A model generated the notes under the pieces. That model was not told the DNA's origin. It searched no databases and worked only from the letters and a program-made list of their open reading frames with translations. Positions 33,834 through 43,930 of a DNA stretch of 64,000 bases are shown piece by piece (the stretch's first letter is position 1; each line of letters starts with the position of its first letter). The position numbers and the translations under genes are program-made. This stretch comes from Methylibium petroleiphilum PM1. GTDB taxonomy: Bacteria; Pseudomonadota; Gammaproteobacteria; Burkholderiales; Burkholderiaceae_C. Where the stretch lies: contig NC_008825.1 in NCBI RefSeq assembly GCF_000015725.1, positions 434,001-498,000 on the forward strand, read 5' to 3'.

Positions 33834-36182
33834 ATGTACCGCATCCGCGTCCTGTCGTCGCTCCGGGGAGGCTTGATCGTTGCGATCGTCGCAGCGGCGG
33901 CAATGGCCGAGGCGGGCGGCATGTCACCGTCGCCACTGCCGGCCGCCGCGTCTGCCGCCTCCGCCCCGGCCGCGGCCCGTGCCGCGGCACCCGAGCCTCG
34001 ATCCTTGCAACCCGCGGGGCGGCCGCGCATCGGCCTCGTGCTGTCGGGTGGGGGAGCGCGCGGTCTCGCGCACGTCGGCGTGCTGAAGGTGCTGGAGCGC
34101 GAGCGCATCCCGATCGATGTGATCGCAGGCACCTCGATGGGCGCGATCATCGGCGGCTTGTATGCGAGCGGCATGAGCGCCGAGTCGCTGGAGCGCGAGC
34201 TGCTCAAGGTCGACTGGGACCAGCTGTTCGCGACCCGCGTCGCGCGCCGCGAGCTGTCGCAGCGGCGCAAGGAGACGGACTTCGAGATCGCCTCGGCGCT
34301 CGAGATCGGCCTGCGCGACGGCGAGCTGCGCGTGCCGATCGGCACGCTGTCGAGCCGCGGGCTGGAGTCGCTGCTGCGCCGGTACACGCTGCCGGTGCGT
34401 GCGGTGCGCGATTTCGACCGCCTGCCCACGCCCTTTCGTGCCGTCGCCACCGACATGGAGAACGGTCAGCCGCTGGTGCTGAAGGAGGGCGATCTGGCGC
34501 TTGCGATGCGATCGAGCATGAGCGTGCCCGGCGTGTTCGCACCGACCGAGATCGAGGGGCGCATCCTCGGTGACGGCGGGCTGGTGAACAACCTGCCGGT
34601 CGACGTGGCGCGTGCGATGGGCGCCGATGTCGTGATCGCCGTCAACATCGGCACGCCGCTGGGTGCGCGCGACACGCTGGGCTCGCTGATCGGCGTGACC
34701 ACGCAGATGATCAACATCCTGACTGAGCAGAACGTTCAGCGCAGCCTGGCGACGCTGGGCCCGCGCGATCTGCTGATCGCGCCGCAGCTCGGCCTGCTGA
34801 GCTCGGCCGACTTCGCGAAGGCCATGGAGCTCATCGAGCTGGGCGAGCTGCAGACGGCCCAAATGGTGCTGCAGCTCGAGGCCTATGGCGTCGATCAGGC
34901 CAGCTACCAGAGCTGGGCGCAGGCGCGGGCGCGGCCCGGTCTTCCTCAGCCCGTATTGGAGTTCGTGAAGTTCGACGGCAGCGAGGTCACGCGGCCGGAA
35001 CGCTTCGCCGAGCAGCTCGAGACCCGTCCCGGCAAGCCCTTCGCCGCCGATGCCGCCGAGCGGGACGCGCGCCGCCTCGCGGCCAGCGGCGACTACACCC
35101 GCGTCGACTATCAGTTGCTGCGCACCGGCAGCGGCGACGACGGCGTGGTGTTCAACCTCGAGGAGAAGTCCTGGGGGCCGAACTACTTCCGCTTCGGGCT
35201 CGGTCTGTCCACCGACTTCAGCGGGCGCAGCAGCTTCAACGTCAAGATCGCCCACGTCTGGCGCTGGCTCGACGAGGTCGGCAGCGAGTGGCGCAACGTG
35301 GTCGAGATCGGCTCGCGGCCGGGCTGGTCCACCGAGTGGTACCGCCCGCTGGGCTGGAACACCTCGCTGGGCCACGATTGGTTCATCGCCCCGACAGCCA
35401 GCGCCGACCGCCGCGAGGTCGTCACCTACGCTGGTGCCGAAGGGCCCGAGAGCGGTCGCTTCCGCCGCAGCAGCCTGCGCCTCGGCGTCGACCTCGGCCA
35501 GCCCTGGGGCGAGTTCGGCGAGCTGCGACTCGGACCCTATCTGCAGCGCTGGGATGACAAGACGCTGATCGTCAGTCGCGACTTCGCCGCGCCCGGCGGC
35601 GGCACCGAGCGGCGCGAGATCGGCCTGCGTCTGCGGGCCATCGTCGACCAGCTCGACTACGCCTTCTTCGCGCAGGAGGGCTACCGGCTGGTCGGCGAGC
35701 TGGCCGGAGGGCGTGTGCGCAGCGGCAGCGATGCCGGTGAAGCCGAGCGCGACTTCAGCCGCGTCGAGGCCAACGTGAATGTCGCCACCACCTGGGCCGC
35801 CAAGCACACGCTGAACTTCTACGGCAGCACGCTGTTCGCCGGCCGCTCGGCGCCGCTGGGGCGCGGCCTGTATGCGCTCGGCGGCTTCCAGAATCTTTCG
35901 GGCTACGAACCGGGCCAGGTCGAGGGCAACTACCTGCTGTTCGGTCGCGCCAGCTACTACTACCGGCTGACCCCGCCTGCACTGACCCGTGGCTTCTTCG
36001 CCGGCTTGTCGTTGGAGGCTGGCAATGCCTGGGCCGAACGCCGCCAGATGAGCCTCGGCGACCTGCGCACCGGCACGAGCGTTTTCCTCGGTGCGGATAC
36101 CGGGCTGGGCCCGCTCTATGTCGGCGTGGCCTACGCGCCGCGCGGCGACACCGCGGTCTACCTGCTGCTCGGCCGCCCCTGA
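33834..36182 (+). CDS. Patatin-like phospholipase with C-terminal beta-barrel (PlpD-like, type Vd)
   Basis: A 782-aa exported protein. The signal-like N-terminus (residues 10-28) is followed by a patatin domain at about 62-265. The oxyanion loop GGGARG is at 72-77, nucleophile Ser101 in GTSMG and Asp247 in DGGL. The region at about 310-440 contains a POTRA-like segment (LEFVKFDGSEVTRPERFAEQ). The rest (about 445-782) is a BamA/TpsB-like barrel with many alternating strands. This is the layout of PlpD/type Vd autotransporters, in which the barrel delivers a phospholipase to the cell surface. Substrate and secretion are inferred from the family. Confidence 0.88.
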   Translation: MYRIRVLSSLRGGLIVAIVAAAAMAEAGGMSPSPLPAAASAASAPAAARAAAPEPRSLQPAGRPRIGLVLSGGGARGLAHVGVLKVLERERIPIDVIAGTSMGAIIGGLYASGMSAESLERELLKVDWDQLFATRVARRELSQRRKETDFEIASALEIGLRDGELRVPIGTLSSRGLESLLRRYTLPVRAVRDFDRLPTPFRAVATDMENGQPLVLKEGDLALAMRSSMSVPGVFAPTEIEGRILGDGGLVNNLPVDVARAMGADVVIAVNIGTPLGARDTLGSLIGVTTQMINILTEQNVQRSLATLGPRDLLIAPQLGLLSSADFAKAMELIELGELQTAQMVLQLEAYGVDQASYQSWAQARARPGLPQPVLEFVKFDGSEVTRPERFAEQLETRPGKPFAADAAERDARRLAASGDYTRVDYQLLRTGSGDDGVVFNLEEKSWGPNYFRFGLGLSTDFSGRSSFNVKIAHVWRWLDEVGSEWRNVVEIGSRPGWSTEWYRPLGWNTSLGHDWFIAPTASADRREVVTYAGAEGPESGRFRRSSLRLGVDLGQPWGEFGELRLGPYLQRWDDKTLIVSRDFAAPGGGTERREIGLRLRAIVDQLDYAFFAQEGYRLVGELAGGRVRSGSDAGEAERDFSRVEANVNVATTWAAKHTLNFYGSTLFAGRSAPLGRGLYALGGFQNLSGYEPGQVEGNYLLFGRASYYYRLTPPALTRGFFAGLSLEAGNAWAERRQMSLGDLRTGTSVFLGADTGLGPLYVGVAYAPRGDTAVYLLLGRP

Positions 36183-36197
36183 GCGGCGGCGGCCGGT

Positions 36198-36899
36198 TCA
36201 GCCAGCCGGCGTCGATCCCGGCGCCGGCTCGCCGTGCGCCCAGGTGTGCAGCACCTGGGCGGCATCACCGACACCGCGCCGGCTCAGTGCCGAGAACAGC
36301 GCGAGGCTCAGGTCGGCGTCGTCGGTCGCCAACTGGCGAAGCACCCCCTGCGCGGCAGCGAGCGCGGCATCGGCCTCGCGGCGGTTGAGCTTGTCGGCCT
36401 TGGTCAGCAGCACCAGCAGCTTGATCTCTCCGGTGCCGACGCGCGGCGCCACGAAGGCCAGCAGCTGTTGATCGAGTTCGGTGAAGCCCAGCCGGGAATC
36501 GACCATCAGCACCACGCCCGACAGGCTGCGCCGCGTTTCCAGATACTCCGCCATCACCTGCTGCCAGCGCAGCTTTGCTCCGCGCGCGACGGCCGCGTAG
36601 CCGTAGCCGGGCAGGTCGGCGAACAGCGCGTCGGGCGCATCCTTCGGGCCGAGCGAGAACAGGTTGATGTGCTGGGTGCGGCCGGGCGTCTTCGAGGCGA
36701 AGGCCAGGCGCTTCTGCTGCGTCAGCAGGTTGATCGCGGTGGACTTGCCGGCGTTCGAGCGGCCCACGAAGGCAATCTCCGGCAGCTCGTTGACCGGCAG
36801 GTGTTCCATCCGCGCGGCGGTGGTGAGAAAGCGGGCGGTGTGGGTCCAGGCCAGCGCCACTTTGGCGGGGTCCGGGACCGCCGGAGTGGGCGAGTTCAT
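36198..36899 (-). CDS. engB: Ribosome biogenesis GTPase EngB (YihA/YsxC)
   Basis: A 233-aa TRAFAC GTPase. G1 is GRSNAGKST, G3 is DLPGYG and G4 is TKAD, with the family start HLPVNELPEIAFVGRSN. It helps assemble the large ribosomal subunit and is often essential. It is divergent from the cytochrome c4 gene. The 71-bp gap holds a TAAAAT-like hexamer near 36909 that could serve as a promoter. Confidence 0.96.
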   Translation of the reverse strand: MNSPTPAVPDPAKVALAWTHTARFLTTAARMEHLPVNELPEIAFVGRSNAGKSTAINLLTQQKRLAFASKTPGRTQHINLFSLGPKDAPDALFADLPGYGYAAVARGAKLRWQQVMAEYLETRRSLSGVVLMVDSRLGFTELDQQLLAFVAPRVGTGEIKLLVLLTKADKLNRREADAALAAAQGVLRQLATDDADLSLALFSALSRRGVGDAAQVLHTWAHGEPAPGSTPAG

Positions 36900-36970
36900 G
36901 CGGCATTGTAAAATCGCTGGTTAGCCGACGGGTCTGACCCGTTCGCCACCCACTCCTCCATTGCTCGCCC

Positions 36971-37588
36971 ATGAAGTCTCTCCTGTCGTTCCTGTTGGCC
37001 GCCGCCCTCGTGACCCCGGTTCTGGCGGAGGAGGCCAAGGCGCCTGCCAAGCCCGACCTCAAGAAGGGCGAGGCGATCTCCACTGCGGTGTGCGCCGCCT
37101 GCCACACCGCCGACGGCTCGCGCGGCAGCCCCGCCAACCCCATCCTGGCGGGCCAGCATCCCGAGTACCTCGCCAAGCAGCTGGCCGAGTTCAAGTCGGG
37201 CAAGCGCAACAACGCGATCATGAAGGGCTTCGCCTCGACCCTGAGCGAGGACGACATGCGCAACGTGGCGGCCTTCTACGCGAGCAAGCAGGCCAAGCCG
37301 GGCTTTGCCAAGAGCAAGGACACCGTCACGCTGGGCCAGCAGATCTACCGCGGCGGCATCGCCGACAAGCAGGTGCCGGCCTGTGCCGGCTGCCACAGCC
37401 CGACCGGTGCGGGCATCCCGGCCCAGTACCCGCGCGTCGGCGGCCAGCACGCCGACTACACCGAGGCGCAACTGGTGGCCTTCCGCGGCGGCGCACGCAA
37501 CAACAACGCCCAGATGAGCGTTATCGCGGCCAAGCTCAGCGACAAGGAGCTCAAGGCCGTCGCCGACTACATCGCCGGGCTGCGCTGA
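36971..37588 (+). CDS. Cytochrome c4 family diheme protein
   Basis: A 205-aa periplasmic cytochrome with a signal peptide (LLSFLLAAALVTPVLA) and two heme c motifs, CAACH near residue 46 and CAGCH near residue 139. Each is followed by a Met ligand region, and the layout is the two-domain c4 arrangement. It carries electrons to terminal oxidases. A strong terminator follows, and then resB and ccsA, the machinery needed to attach its hemes. Confidence 0.95.
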   Translation: MKSLLSFLLAAALVTPVLAEEAKAPAKPDLKKGEAISTAVCAACHTADGSRGSPANPILAGQHPEYLAKQLAEFKSGKRNNAIMKGFASTLSEDDMRNVAAFYASKQAKPGFAKSKDTVTLGQQIYRGGIADKQVPACAGCHSPTGAGIPAQYPRVGGQHADYTEAQLVAFRGGARNNNAQMSVIAAKLSDKELKAVADYIAGLR

Positions 37589-37612
37589 CCCGGACGCGCC
37601 GGCGCGCTTTCC

Positions 37613-37646
37613 CGAAGGCCGGCTCGACGCCGGCCTTCGTGTTTGT
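37613..37646 (+). terminator. Terminator after cytochrome c4
   Basis: CGAAGGCCGGC (37613-37623) and GCCGGCCTTCG (37629-37639) form a perfect 11-bp stem with a TCGAC loop, followed by the T-rich TGTTTGTG. It separates the cytochrome gene from resB. Confidence 0.8.
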
Positions 37647-37719
37647 GCGGCGCGCCGGTTGAACTTTCGGGCTGTTGCCGCCTCTGCCTGTTCGCCCTTC
37701 GTCGAATCGTCCCTTTCCC

Positions 37720-39837
37720 ATGACCGTCAGTACCACCGGCCTCGAACTGCCGACTCGCTCGCGCACGTTGCGCGCAGCGGTCGAGGTGCTGTCGTCGATG
37801 CGGTTCTCGATCACGCTGCTGACCGTGATCTGCATCGCCTCGGTCATCGGTACCGTGCTGCGGCAGCACGAGTCGATGAACAACTACGTGAACCAGTTCG
37901 GGCCGTTCTGGGCGCAGGTGTTCGACGCACTCGACCTCTATGCGGTCTACAGCGCCTGGTGGTTCCTGCTGATCCTGGCCTTCCTGGTCGCGTCGACCAG
38001 CCTGTGCATCGCGCGCAACGCGCCGAAGATCCTGGTCGATCTCAAGGCCTACAAGGAGCAGATCCGCGCGAGCAGCCTCAAGTCCTTCCATCACCGCGCC
38101 GAGGGCACACTCGCCGCGCCACGCGCCGAGGTGCTGGACCGCGTGTCGGCGTTGCTGGTCGCTGGCGGCTGGAAGGCCAAGCTGCAGGAACGCGAGGGCG
38201 GCGTGATGGTGGCGGCCCGAAAGGGCGCTGCCAACAAGCTCGGCTATCTGGCCGCGCACTCGGCGATCGTGCTGATCTGCATCGGCGGCCTGTTCGACGG
38301 TGACCTGGTGGTGCGTGCGCAGATGGCGCTGTTCGACAAGTCCGCCTGGCCCGGGGCCGGCCTGCTGCGCAACGTGCCGGCCGAGCATGTGCTCTCCGAG
38401 GGCAACCCGACCTACCGCGGCAACATCCTGGTCGGCGAAGGCCAGCGTGGCGGCACCGCGGTGATCCAGCTGAAGGACGGCGTGGTGCTGCAGCCGCTGC
38501 CGTTCGACATCGAGCTGAAGAAGTTCCTGGTCGACTTCTACCCGACCGGCATGCCCAAGCGATTCGCCAGCGACATCGTGCTGCACGACCGCGACACCGG
38601 CGCCACCCGCACCGCGACCGTGAAGGTCAACGAGCCGGTGCAGCACCGCGGCGTGATGATCTACCTGTCGAGCTTCGAGGACGGCGGCTCCAAGCTCAAG
38701 CTCCGGGGCTGGCCGCTGGGCGGCGGGACGCCGTTCCAGATGGACGGCGAGGTCGGCACCGAGACCAAGATCCAGAGCGAGCGCGACGGCCAGACGCTCG
38801 GCCTCGAGTTCACCGGCCTGCGCGTCATCAACGTCGAGAACCTCACGGCCGTCGATGCGAGCGGCGGCACCGACGTGCGCAAGGTCGATCTCGTCAACCG
38901 GCTCGAGAGCCACCTCGGTTCCGGCGCGAAGACGCGAACCGAGAAGACGCTGCAGAACGTCGGGCCGTCGATCAGCTACAAGCTGCGCGACGCGGCCGGC
39001 CAGGCCCGCGAGTACAACAACTACACGCTGCCGCTCACGCTCGATGGCCAGCGCGTCTTCCTCGCTGGGGTGCGTGAGACGCCCAACGAGCCATTCCGCT
39101 ACCTGCGCATTCCGGCCGACGATGCCGACGGCCTGGCCGGCTGGATGCGGCTGCGCGGCGGCCTCAACGAGCGGGCGTTGCGCGAGGCCGCGGTGCAGCG
39201 CTACGTGGCCCGCGCCACGCCGGCCGACAAGCCCGAACTGGCGGAGCAACTGACAGTATCGGCGCGGCGCGCGCTGGACCTCTACGCCGGCATCGAGCCG
39301 GTGCGCGCGGGCGAACCGGCCGTCGGCGGGCTGCAGGCGCTGTCGGGCTTCCTGGAGGCCAGCGTGCCGGAAGCCGACCGCGAGCGCACCTCGGACGTGC
39401 TGCTGCGCATCCTCAACGGCACGCTGTTCGAGTTGCTGAACCTGACGCGCGAGCGCGCCGGCCTCAAGCCCCTCGTGCCCGACGAGGCCACCCAGGCCTT
39501 CATGACACAGGCCGTGCTGTCGCTCTCGGATGCCTTCTTCTACCCGGCGCCGGTGTTGCTGGCGCTGGACGACTACACCCAGGTGCAGGCCAGCGTGTTC
39601 CAGGTCACGCGCACGCCGGGCAAGACGCTGGTCTACCTCGGCTGCCTGTTCCTGATCATCGGCGTGTTCGCGATGCTCTATGTGCGCGAACGCCGCCTGT
39701 GGGTGTGGCTCGAGGACGCATCGGACGGCGGCGGCACGCGCCTGACCGCCGCGCTGTCGTCGACCCGGCAGACGCTCGACACCGACCGTGAGTTCGAGCA
39801 GATACGCGACAGCCTCCTAGCGAAGGAAAGCGCATGA
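37720..39837 (+). CDS. resB: Cytochrome c biogenesis protein ResB/CcsB
   Basis: A 705-aa ResB-family membrane protein of system II cytochrome c maturation. Early helices (MRFSITLLTVICIASVIGTVL near 28-48 and WWFLLILAFLVASTSLCIA near 85-103) are followed by a third near residue 180, a large periplasmic domain, and a last helix (LVYLGCLFLIIGVFAMLYV) near 650. It works with CcsA to move heme out and keep it reduced for attachment. The ATG at 37720 lacks a clear ribosome binding site, and a TTG at 37675 is an alternative. Its stop overlaps the ccsA start by 4 bp. Confidence 0.95.
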   Translation: MTVSTTGLELPTRSRTLRAAVEVLSSMRFSITLLTVICIASVIGTVLRQHESMNNYVNQFGPFWAQVFDALDLYAVYSAWWFLLILAFLVASTSLCIARNAPKILVDLKAYKEQIRASSLKSFHHRAEGTLAAPRAEVLDRVSALLVAGGWKAKLQEREGGVMVAARKGAANKLGYLAAHSAIVLICIGGLFDGDLVVRAQMALFDKSAWPGAGLLRNVPAEHVLSEGNPTYRGNILVGEGQRGGTAVIQLKDGVVLQPLPFDIELKKFLVDFYPTGMPKRFASDIVLHDRDTGATRTATVKVNEPVQHRGVMIYLSSFEDGGSKLKLRGWPLGGGTPFQMDGEVGTETKIQSERDGQTLGLEFTGLRVINVENLTAVDASGGTDVRKVDLVNRLESHLGSGAKTRTEKTLQNVGPSISYKLRDAAGQAREYNNYTLPLTLDGQRVFLAGVRETPNEPFRYLRIPADDADGLAGWMRLRGGLNERALREAAVQRYVARATPADKPELAEQLTVSARRALDLYAGIEPVRAGEPAVGGLQALSGFLEASVPEADRERTSDVLLRILNGTLFELLNLTRERAGLKPLVPDEATQAFMTQAVLSLSDAFFYPAPVLLALDDYTQVQASVFQVTRTPGKTLVYLGCLFLIIGVFAMLYVRERRLWVWLEDASDGGGTRLTAALSSTRQTLDTDREFEQIRDSLLAKESA

Positions 39838-41255
39838 ACACCACCACGCCCCCCGCCATGCTGACGATCGGTCGCGGCGGCTACTTCGCCCGGCGCAGCG
39901 CCTTCGACTGGATCTTCGCGCTGCTGGTCGTGGCCGGTGCCGGCTATGCCTTCCAGCGCTATGGCAGCCACATGGACGGCTACGAACTCGGCATCCTCGC
40001 CGGCGCGACACCGCTGGTCATCGGCCTGGGCTGGTTCTGGGGCCCGCTGCGGGGCCTGGCGATCGCCGTCGCGCTGGCCAGCTTCCTCGCGATCGGCCTC
40101 TACAGCCGCACCACCGACGGCTTCGGTGCCGACCTCGAGGCCGGGCAGCAGCTGTTCCTGCTGAAGTACCTGTTCGCGAGCCAGACGGCGATCCTGTGGA
40201 TGTGCACGCTGTTCTTCATGAGCACGCTGTTCTACTGGATCGGTTTCTTCAAGCAGCGCGACAGCCAGGCCACGGCCGAGAAGATCGGCTCGCTGCTGGC
40301 CTGGGGCGCGGTGTTCATGGCGCTCACCGGCACCATGGTGCGCTGGTACGAGAGCCACCAGATCGGCGCCGACATCGGCCACATCCCGGTCAGCAACCTC
40401 TACGAGGTGTTCGTGCTGTTCGCCTGGATGACGGCGCTGTTCTACCTGTACTTCGAGGCCAACTACCTGCAGCGCGCCGCCAGCACGGCCAGCGGCCAGG
40501 CCGCCAATGCCGGCAGCGGTGAGGGCAGCGTGCGCTCGCTCGGTGCCTTCGTGATGCTGATCGTCAGCGCGTCGGTCGGCTTCCTGCTCTGGTACACGGT
40601 GGCGCGCGAGGCGCAGGAGATCCAGCCGCTGGTGCCGGCGCTGCAGAGCTGGTGGATGAAGGTGCATGTGCCGGCCAACTTCGTCGGCTACGGCACCTTC
40701 GCGCTGGCCGCGATGGTCGCCTGGGCCTACCTGCTGAAGACGGCCGCGACGCGGGCCCTGGTGACCGCTTTCATCGTCCTGCCGGTGGGCTTGCTGGCGG
40801 TGCTGGGGGCCTTTGCGGCGTTCGCGCCGCTGCAGGCCGAAACGGTGGGTTCGCTCGGCTCGGCGATGCGCCTGATCGGCGGCGTCGGCGCCTTCTTCGC
40901 GCTGACGCTGGCGCTGCGCCGGCCGATCGTCGCCAAGCTGCCGGCGCTGGAACTGCTCGACGACGTGATGTACCGCGCCATCGCGGTCGGCTTCGCTTTC
41001 TTCACGATCGCGACCGTGCTCGGCGCGCTGTGGGCCGCCGAGGCCTGGGGCGGCTACTGGAGCTGGGACCCGAAGGAGACCTGGGCGCTGATCGTCTGGC
41101 TCAACTACGCGGCCTGGCTGCACATGCGGCTGATGAAGGGGCTGCGCGGCACGGTGGCTGCCTGGTGGGCGCTGGTCGGCCTGGTGGTCACCACCTTTGC
41201 CTTCCTCGGCGTGAACATGTTCCTGTCGGGCCTGCACTCCTACGGGCAGTTGTAA
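39834..41255 (+). CDS. ccsA: Cytochrome c biogenesis protein CcsA/ResC
   Basis: A 473-aa heme-handling membrane protein of system II with several hydrophobic helices. The tryptophan-rich WWD-type motif (WGGYWSWDPKETWAL) near residue 403 binds heme. Conserved His residues flank it (HIPVSNLYE, HVPANFVGY, and later HMRLM and HSYG). It transfers heme to apocytochromes on the periplasmic side together with ResB. The ATGA overlap with resB shows translational coupling. The cytochrome c4 gene upstream is a likely client. Confidence 0.96.
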   Translation: MNTTTPPAMLTIGRGGYFARRSAFDWIFALLVVAGAGYAFQRYGSHMDGYELGILAGATPLVIGLGWFWGPLRGLAIAVALASFLAIGLYSRTTDGFGADLEAGQQLFLLKYLFASQTAILWMCTLFFMSTLFYWIGFFKQRDSQATAEKIGSLLAWGAVFMALTGTMVRWYESHQIGADIGHIPVSNLYEVFVLFAWMTALFYLYFEANYLQRAASTASGQAANAGSGEGSVRSLGAFVMLIVSASVGFLLWYTVAREAQEIQPLVPALQSWWMKVHVPANFVGYGTFALAAMVAWAYLLKTAATRALVTAFIVLPVGLLAVLGAFAAFAPLQAETVGSLGSAMRLIGGVGAFFALTLALRRPIVAKLPALELLDDVMYRAIAVGFAFFTIATVLGALWAAEAWGGYWSWDPKETWALIVWLNYAAWLHMRLMKGLRGTVAAWWALVGLVVTTFAFLGVNMFLSGLHSYGQL

Positions 41256-41292
41256 GCGGCAGGACGCTGCGCCGATTAAAGTCGGCAGCGTC

Positions 41293-41649
41293 ATGCCCTA
41301 TGCCTTGCGCCACGCCGACGGCCGCGTCCTAAGCCTGCACCGCCACCCGGAAGCGGGCGCGGAGTTTCTGCCGCCTGACCACCCGGAGGTGCAGGCCTTC
41401 GTCGGCGCCGGCAGCACGCCGCAGAGCGAGTTCGCGAAGCTCGACGCCGACGTCGTGCGCGTGCTCGAAGACCTGATCGACGTGCTGATCGCCCGCCAGG
41501 TCCTGCGCATCACCGACCTGCCGGTGCAGGCGCAGGAGAAGCTGTACGCACGCAAGAGCTTCCGCGATCGCAAGCCGGCCCAGGCGCTGCGCCTGTACGG
41601 CGACGAGGACGACGACGGCATCCTCTCCACCGATTTCTCGGCGCTCTGA
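41293..41649 (+). CDS. Small conserved protein, unknown function
   Basis: A 118-aa cytosolic protein beginning [20 protein letters not shown], with a helical middle ([20 protein letters not shown]) and an acidic C-terminus ([17 protein letters not shown]). Close relatives in Burkholderiales are sometimes called tryptophan synthase beta-like, but no PLP-enzyme motif is present, so that name is not supported. It lies 37 bp after ccsA on the same strand and 139 bp before msrP. The role is unknown. Confidence 0.75.
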   Translation: MPYALRHADGRVLSLHRHPEAGAEFLPPDHPEVQAFVGAGSTPQSEFAKLDADVVRVLEDLIDVLIARQVLRITDLPVQAQEKLYARKSFRDRKPAQALRLYGDEDDDGILSTDFSAL

Positions 41650-41788
41650 CGGGTCGCCCGGGACGCGTGCCCGGGCTGTAAGGTTGCTCGTCGCGCCGCG
41701 ACTGTTGTGCAAGGATGTGCGGCCCGTGACGGAACTCCCGCCCCGCGCCGGCCTTCGAACCTCCGCGTTCCTCACCAGGCGACCGACC

Positions 41789-42787
<999 letters not shown>

Positions 42788-42789
42788 CG

Positions 42790-43443
42790 ATGAGCGCCAC
42801 GCTGCCGGCGCCCCGGGGTGCGCGCCGCAACGCATCGGTGCTGCTGCGGCCAGCCGCCAAGCCACTGCTGTTCGTGGCGAGCCTGCTGCCGCTCGCCTGG
42901 CTGCTCTACGGCGCCCTGGCCAACACGCTGGGCGCCAACCCGGCCGAGGCGCTGATCCGCGCCACCGGCGACTGGACGCTGCGCTTCCTCTGCCTCACGC
43001 TGGCCGTCACGCCGCTGCGGCAATGGACCGGCCAGCCGGCTTTGCTGCGCTTTCGGCGTATGCTGGGCCTGTTCACCTTCTTCTACGGCGTGCTGCACTT
43101 CCTCTGCTACGCTTGGCTGGACATGGGCTTCGATCTCGCCGAGATCACGCGCGACATCCCGAAGCGGCCGTTCGCGCTGGTCGGCTTCGCCGCCCTGCTA
43201 CTGATGGCGCCGCTGGCGGCCACCTCGTTCAACCGCGCAATCCGGGCGCTGGGCGCGAAACGCTGGCAGGCGCTGCACCGGCTTGTCTACGCCGTGGCGC
43301 TGCTAGCGATCCTGCACTTCTTCTGGATGCGCTCGGCCAAGCACAACTATGCCGAGGTCGCGGTCTACGCGGCCATCCTCGCGGTGCTGCTGGGCTGGCG
43401 CCTGGTCGCGCACCTGCGGCGCCGGCCGGTCGCCGCAGGTTGA
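42790..43443 (+). CDS. msrQ: MsrQ heme-binding membrane subunit
   Basis: A 217-aa inner-membrane protein of the ferric-reductase-like family (YedZ). It has about six helices and conserved His ligands, one in FFYGVLHFLCY near residue 103 and others in LHRLVYAVALLAILHFFW. It takes electrons from the quinone pool or a flavin reductase to MsrP. It lies 2 bp after msrP, the standard two-gene operon for repair of oxidised periplasmic proteins. Its end converges with the thioesterase gene. Confidence 0.95.
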   Translation: MSATLPAPRGARRNASVLLRPAAKPLLFVASLLPLAWLLYGALANTLGANPAEALIRATGDWTLRFLCLTLAVTPLRQWTGQPALLRFRRMLGLFTFFYGVLHFLCYAWLDMGFDLAEITRDIPKRPFALVGFAALLLMAPLAATSFNRAIRALGAKRWQALHRLVYAVALLAILHFFWMRSAKHNYAEVAVYAAILAVLLGWRLVAHLRRRPVAAG

Positions 43444-43453
43444 CGGCGGAGGC

Positions 43454-43885
43454 TCAGCTGCGCGGGATCTCGCGCGGGCTGCCGTCCATGTTGATCGCCA
43501 CGTAGGTCAGGTTGGCCTCGGTCACCTTGACCACCACCGGGTCCGCCGGGTTGCGTTCGGCGTAGACCACGACGTGCACCGTGACGGACGTGCGGCCGAT
43601 GCGCTCGACGCGGGCGTAGAAGCTGAGCAGGTCACCGACCGACACCGGCTGCTTGAAAACGAACTGGTTGACCGCCACTGTGACAATGCGGCCACGCGCC
43701 ACGCGGGCCGGCAGCACCGCGCCCGCCAGGTCGACCTGGGCCATGATCCAGCCGCCGAAGATGTCGCCGTTGGGGTTGGCGTCGGCCGGCATCGGCATGA
43801 CCCGCAGCACGAGCACGAGGTCAGGATCGACCTGGGTGAGGTTGGCGCCCAGCTGGTTGGGCTGGTGGTGCGGGCTGTCGTTCAT
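43454..43885 (-). CDS. Acyl-CoA thioesterase, hotdog fold (YciA-like)
   Basis: A 143-aa thioesterase of the YciA/BFIT type. The catalytic region is MPADANPNGDIFGGWIMAQVD (Asn/Asp at the helix start). Further strands follow as VAVNQFVFKQPVSVGDLLSF and later VYAERN. It hydrolyses acyl-CoA to free acid and CoA in the cytosol and may balance the CoA pool. The ATG at 43885 was chosen by family length. It is divergent from the Atm1-type exporter gene, with only 45 bp between the starts. Confidence 0.92.
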   Translation of the reverse strand: MNDSPHHQPNQLGANLTQVDPDLVLVLRVMPMPADANPNGDIFGGWIMAQVDLAGAVLPARVARGRIVTVAVNQFVFKQPVSVGDLLSFYARVERIGRTSVTVHVVVYAERNPADPVVVKVTEANLTYVAINMDGSPREIPRS

Positions 43886-43930
43886 CGTGGGCTCGGCGGC
43901 TGAGGGCGGGTCTTGTGGAGATTGTGATTG

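Noticed and set aside
36900..36970. A firm promoter call between engB and cytochrome c4
   Set aside because: TAAAAT near 36909 is plausible, but no -35 with good spacing was found for either direction.
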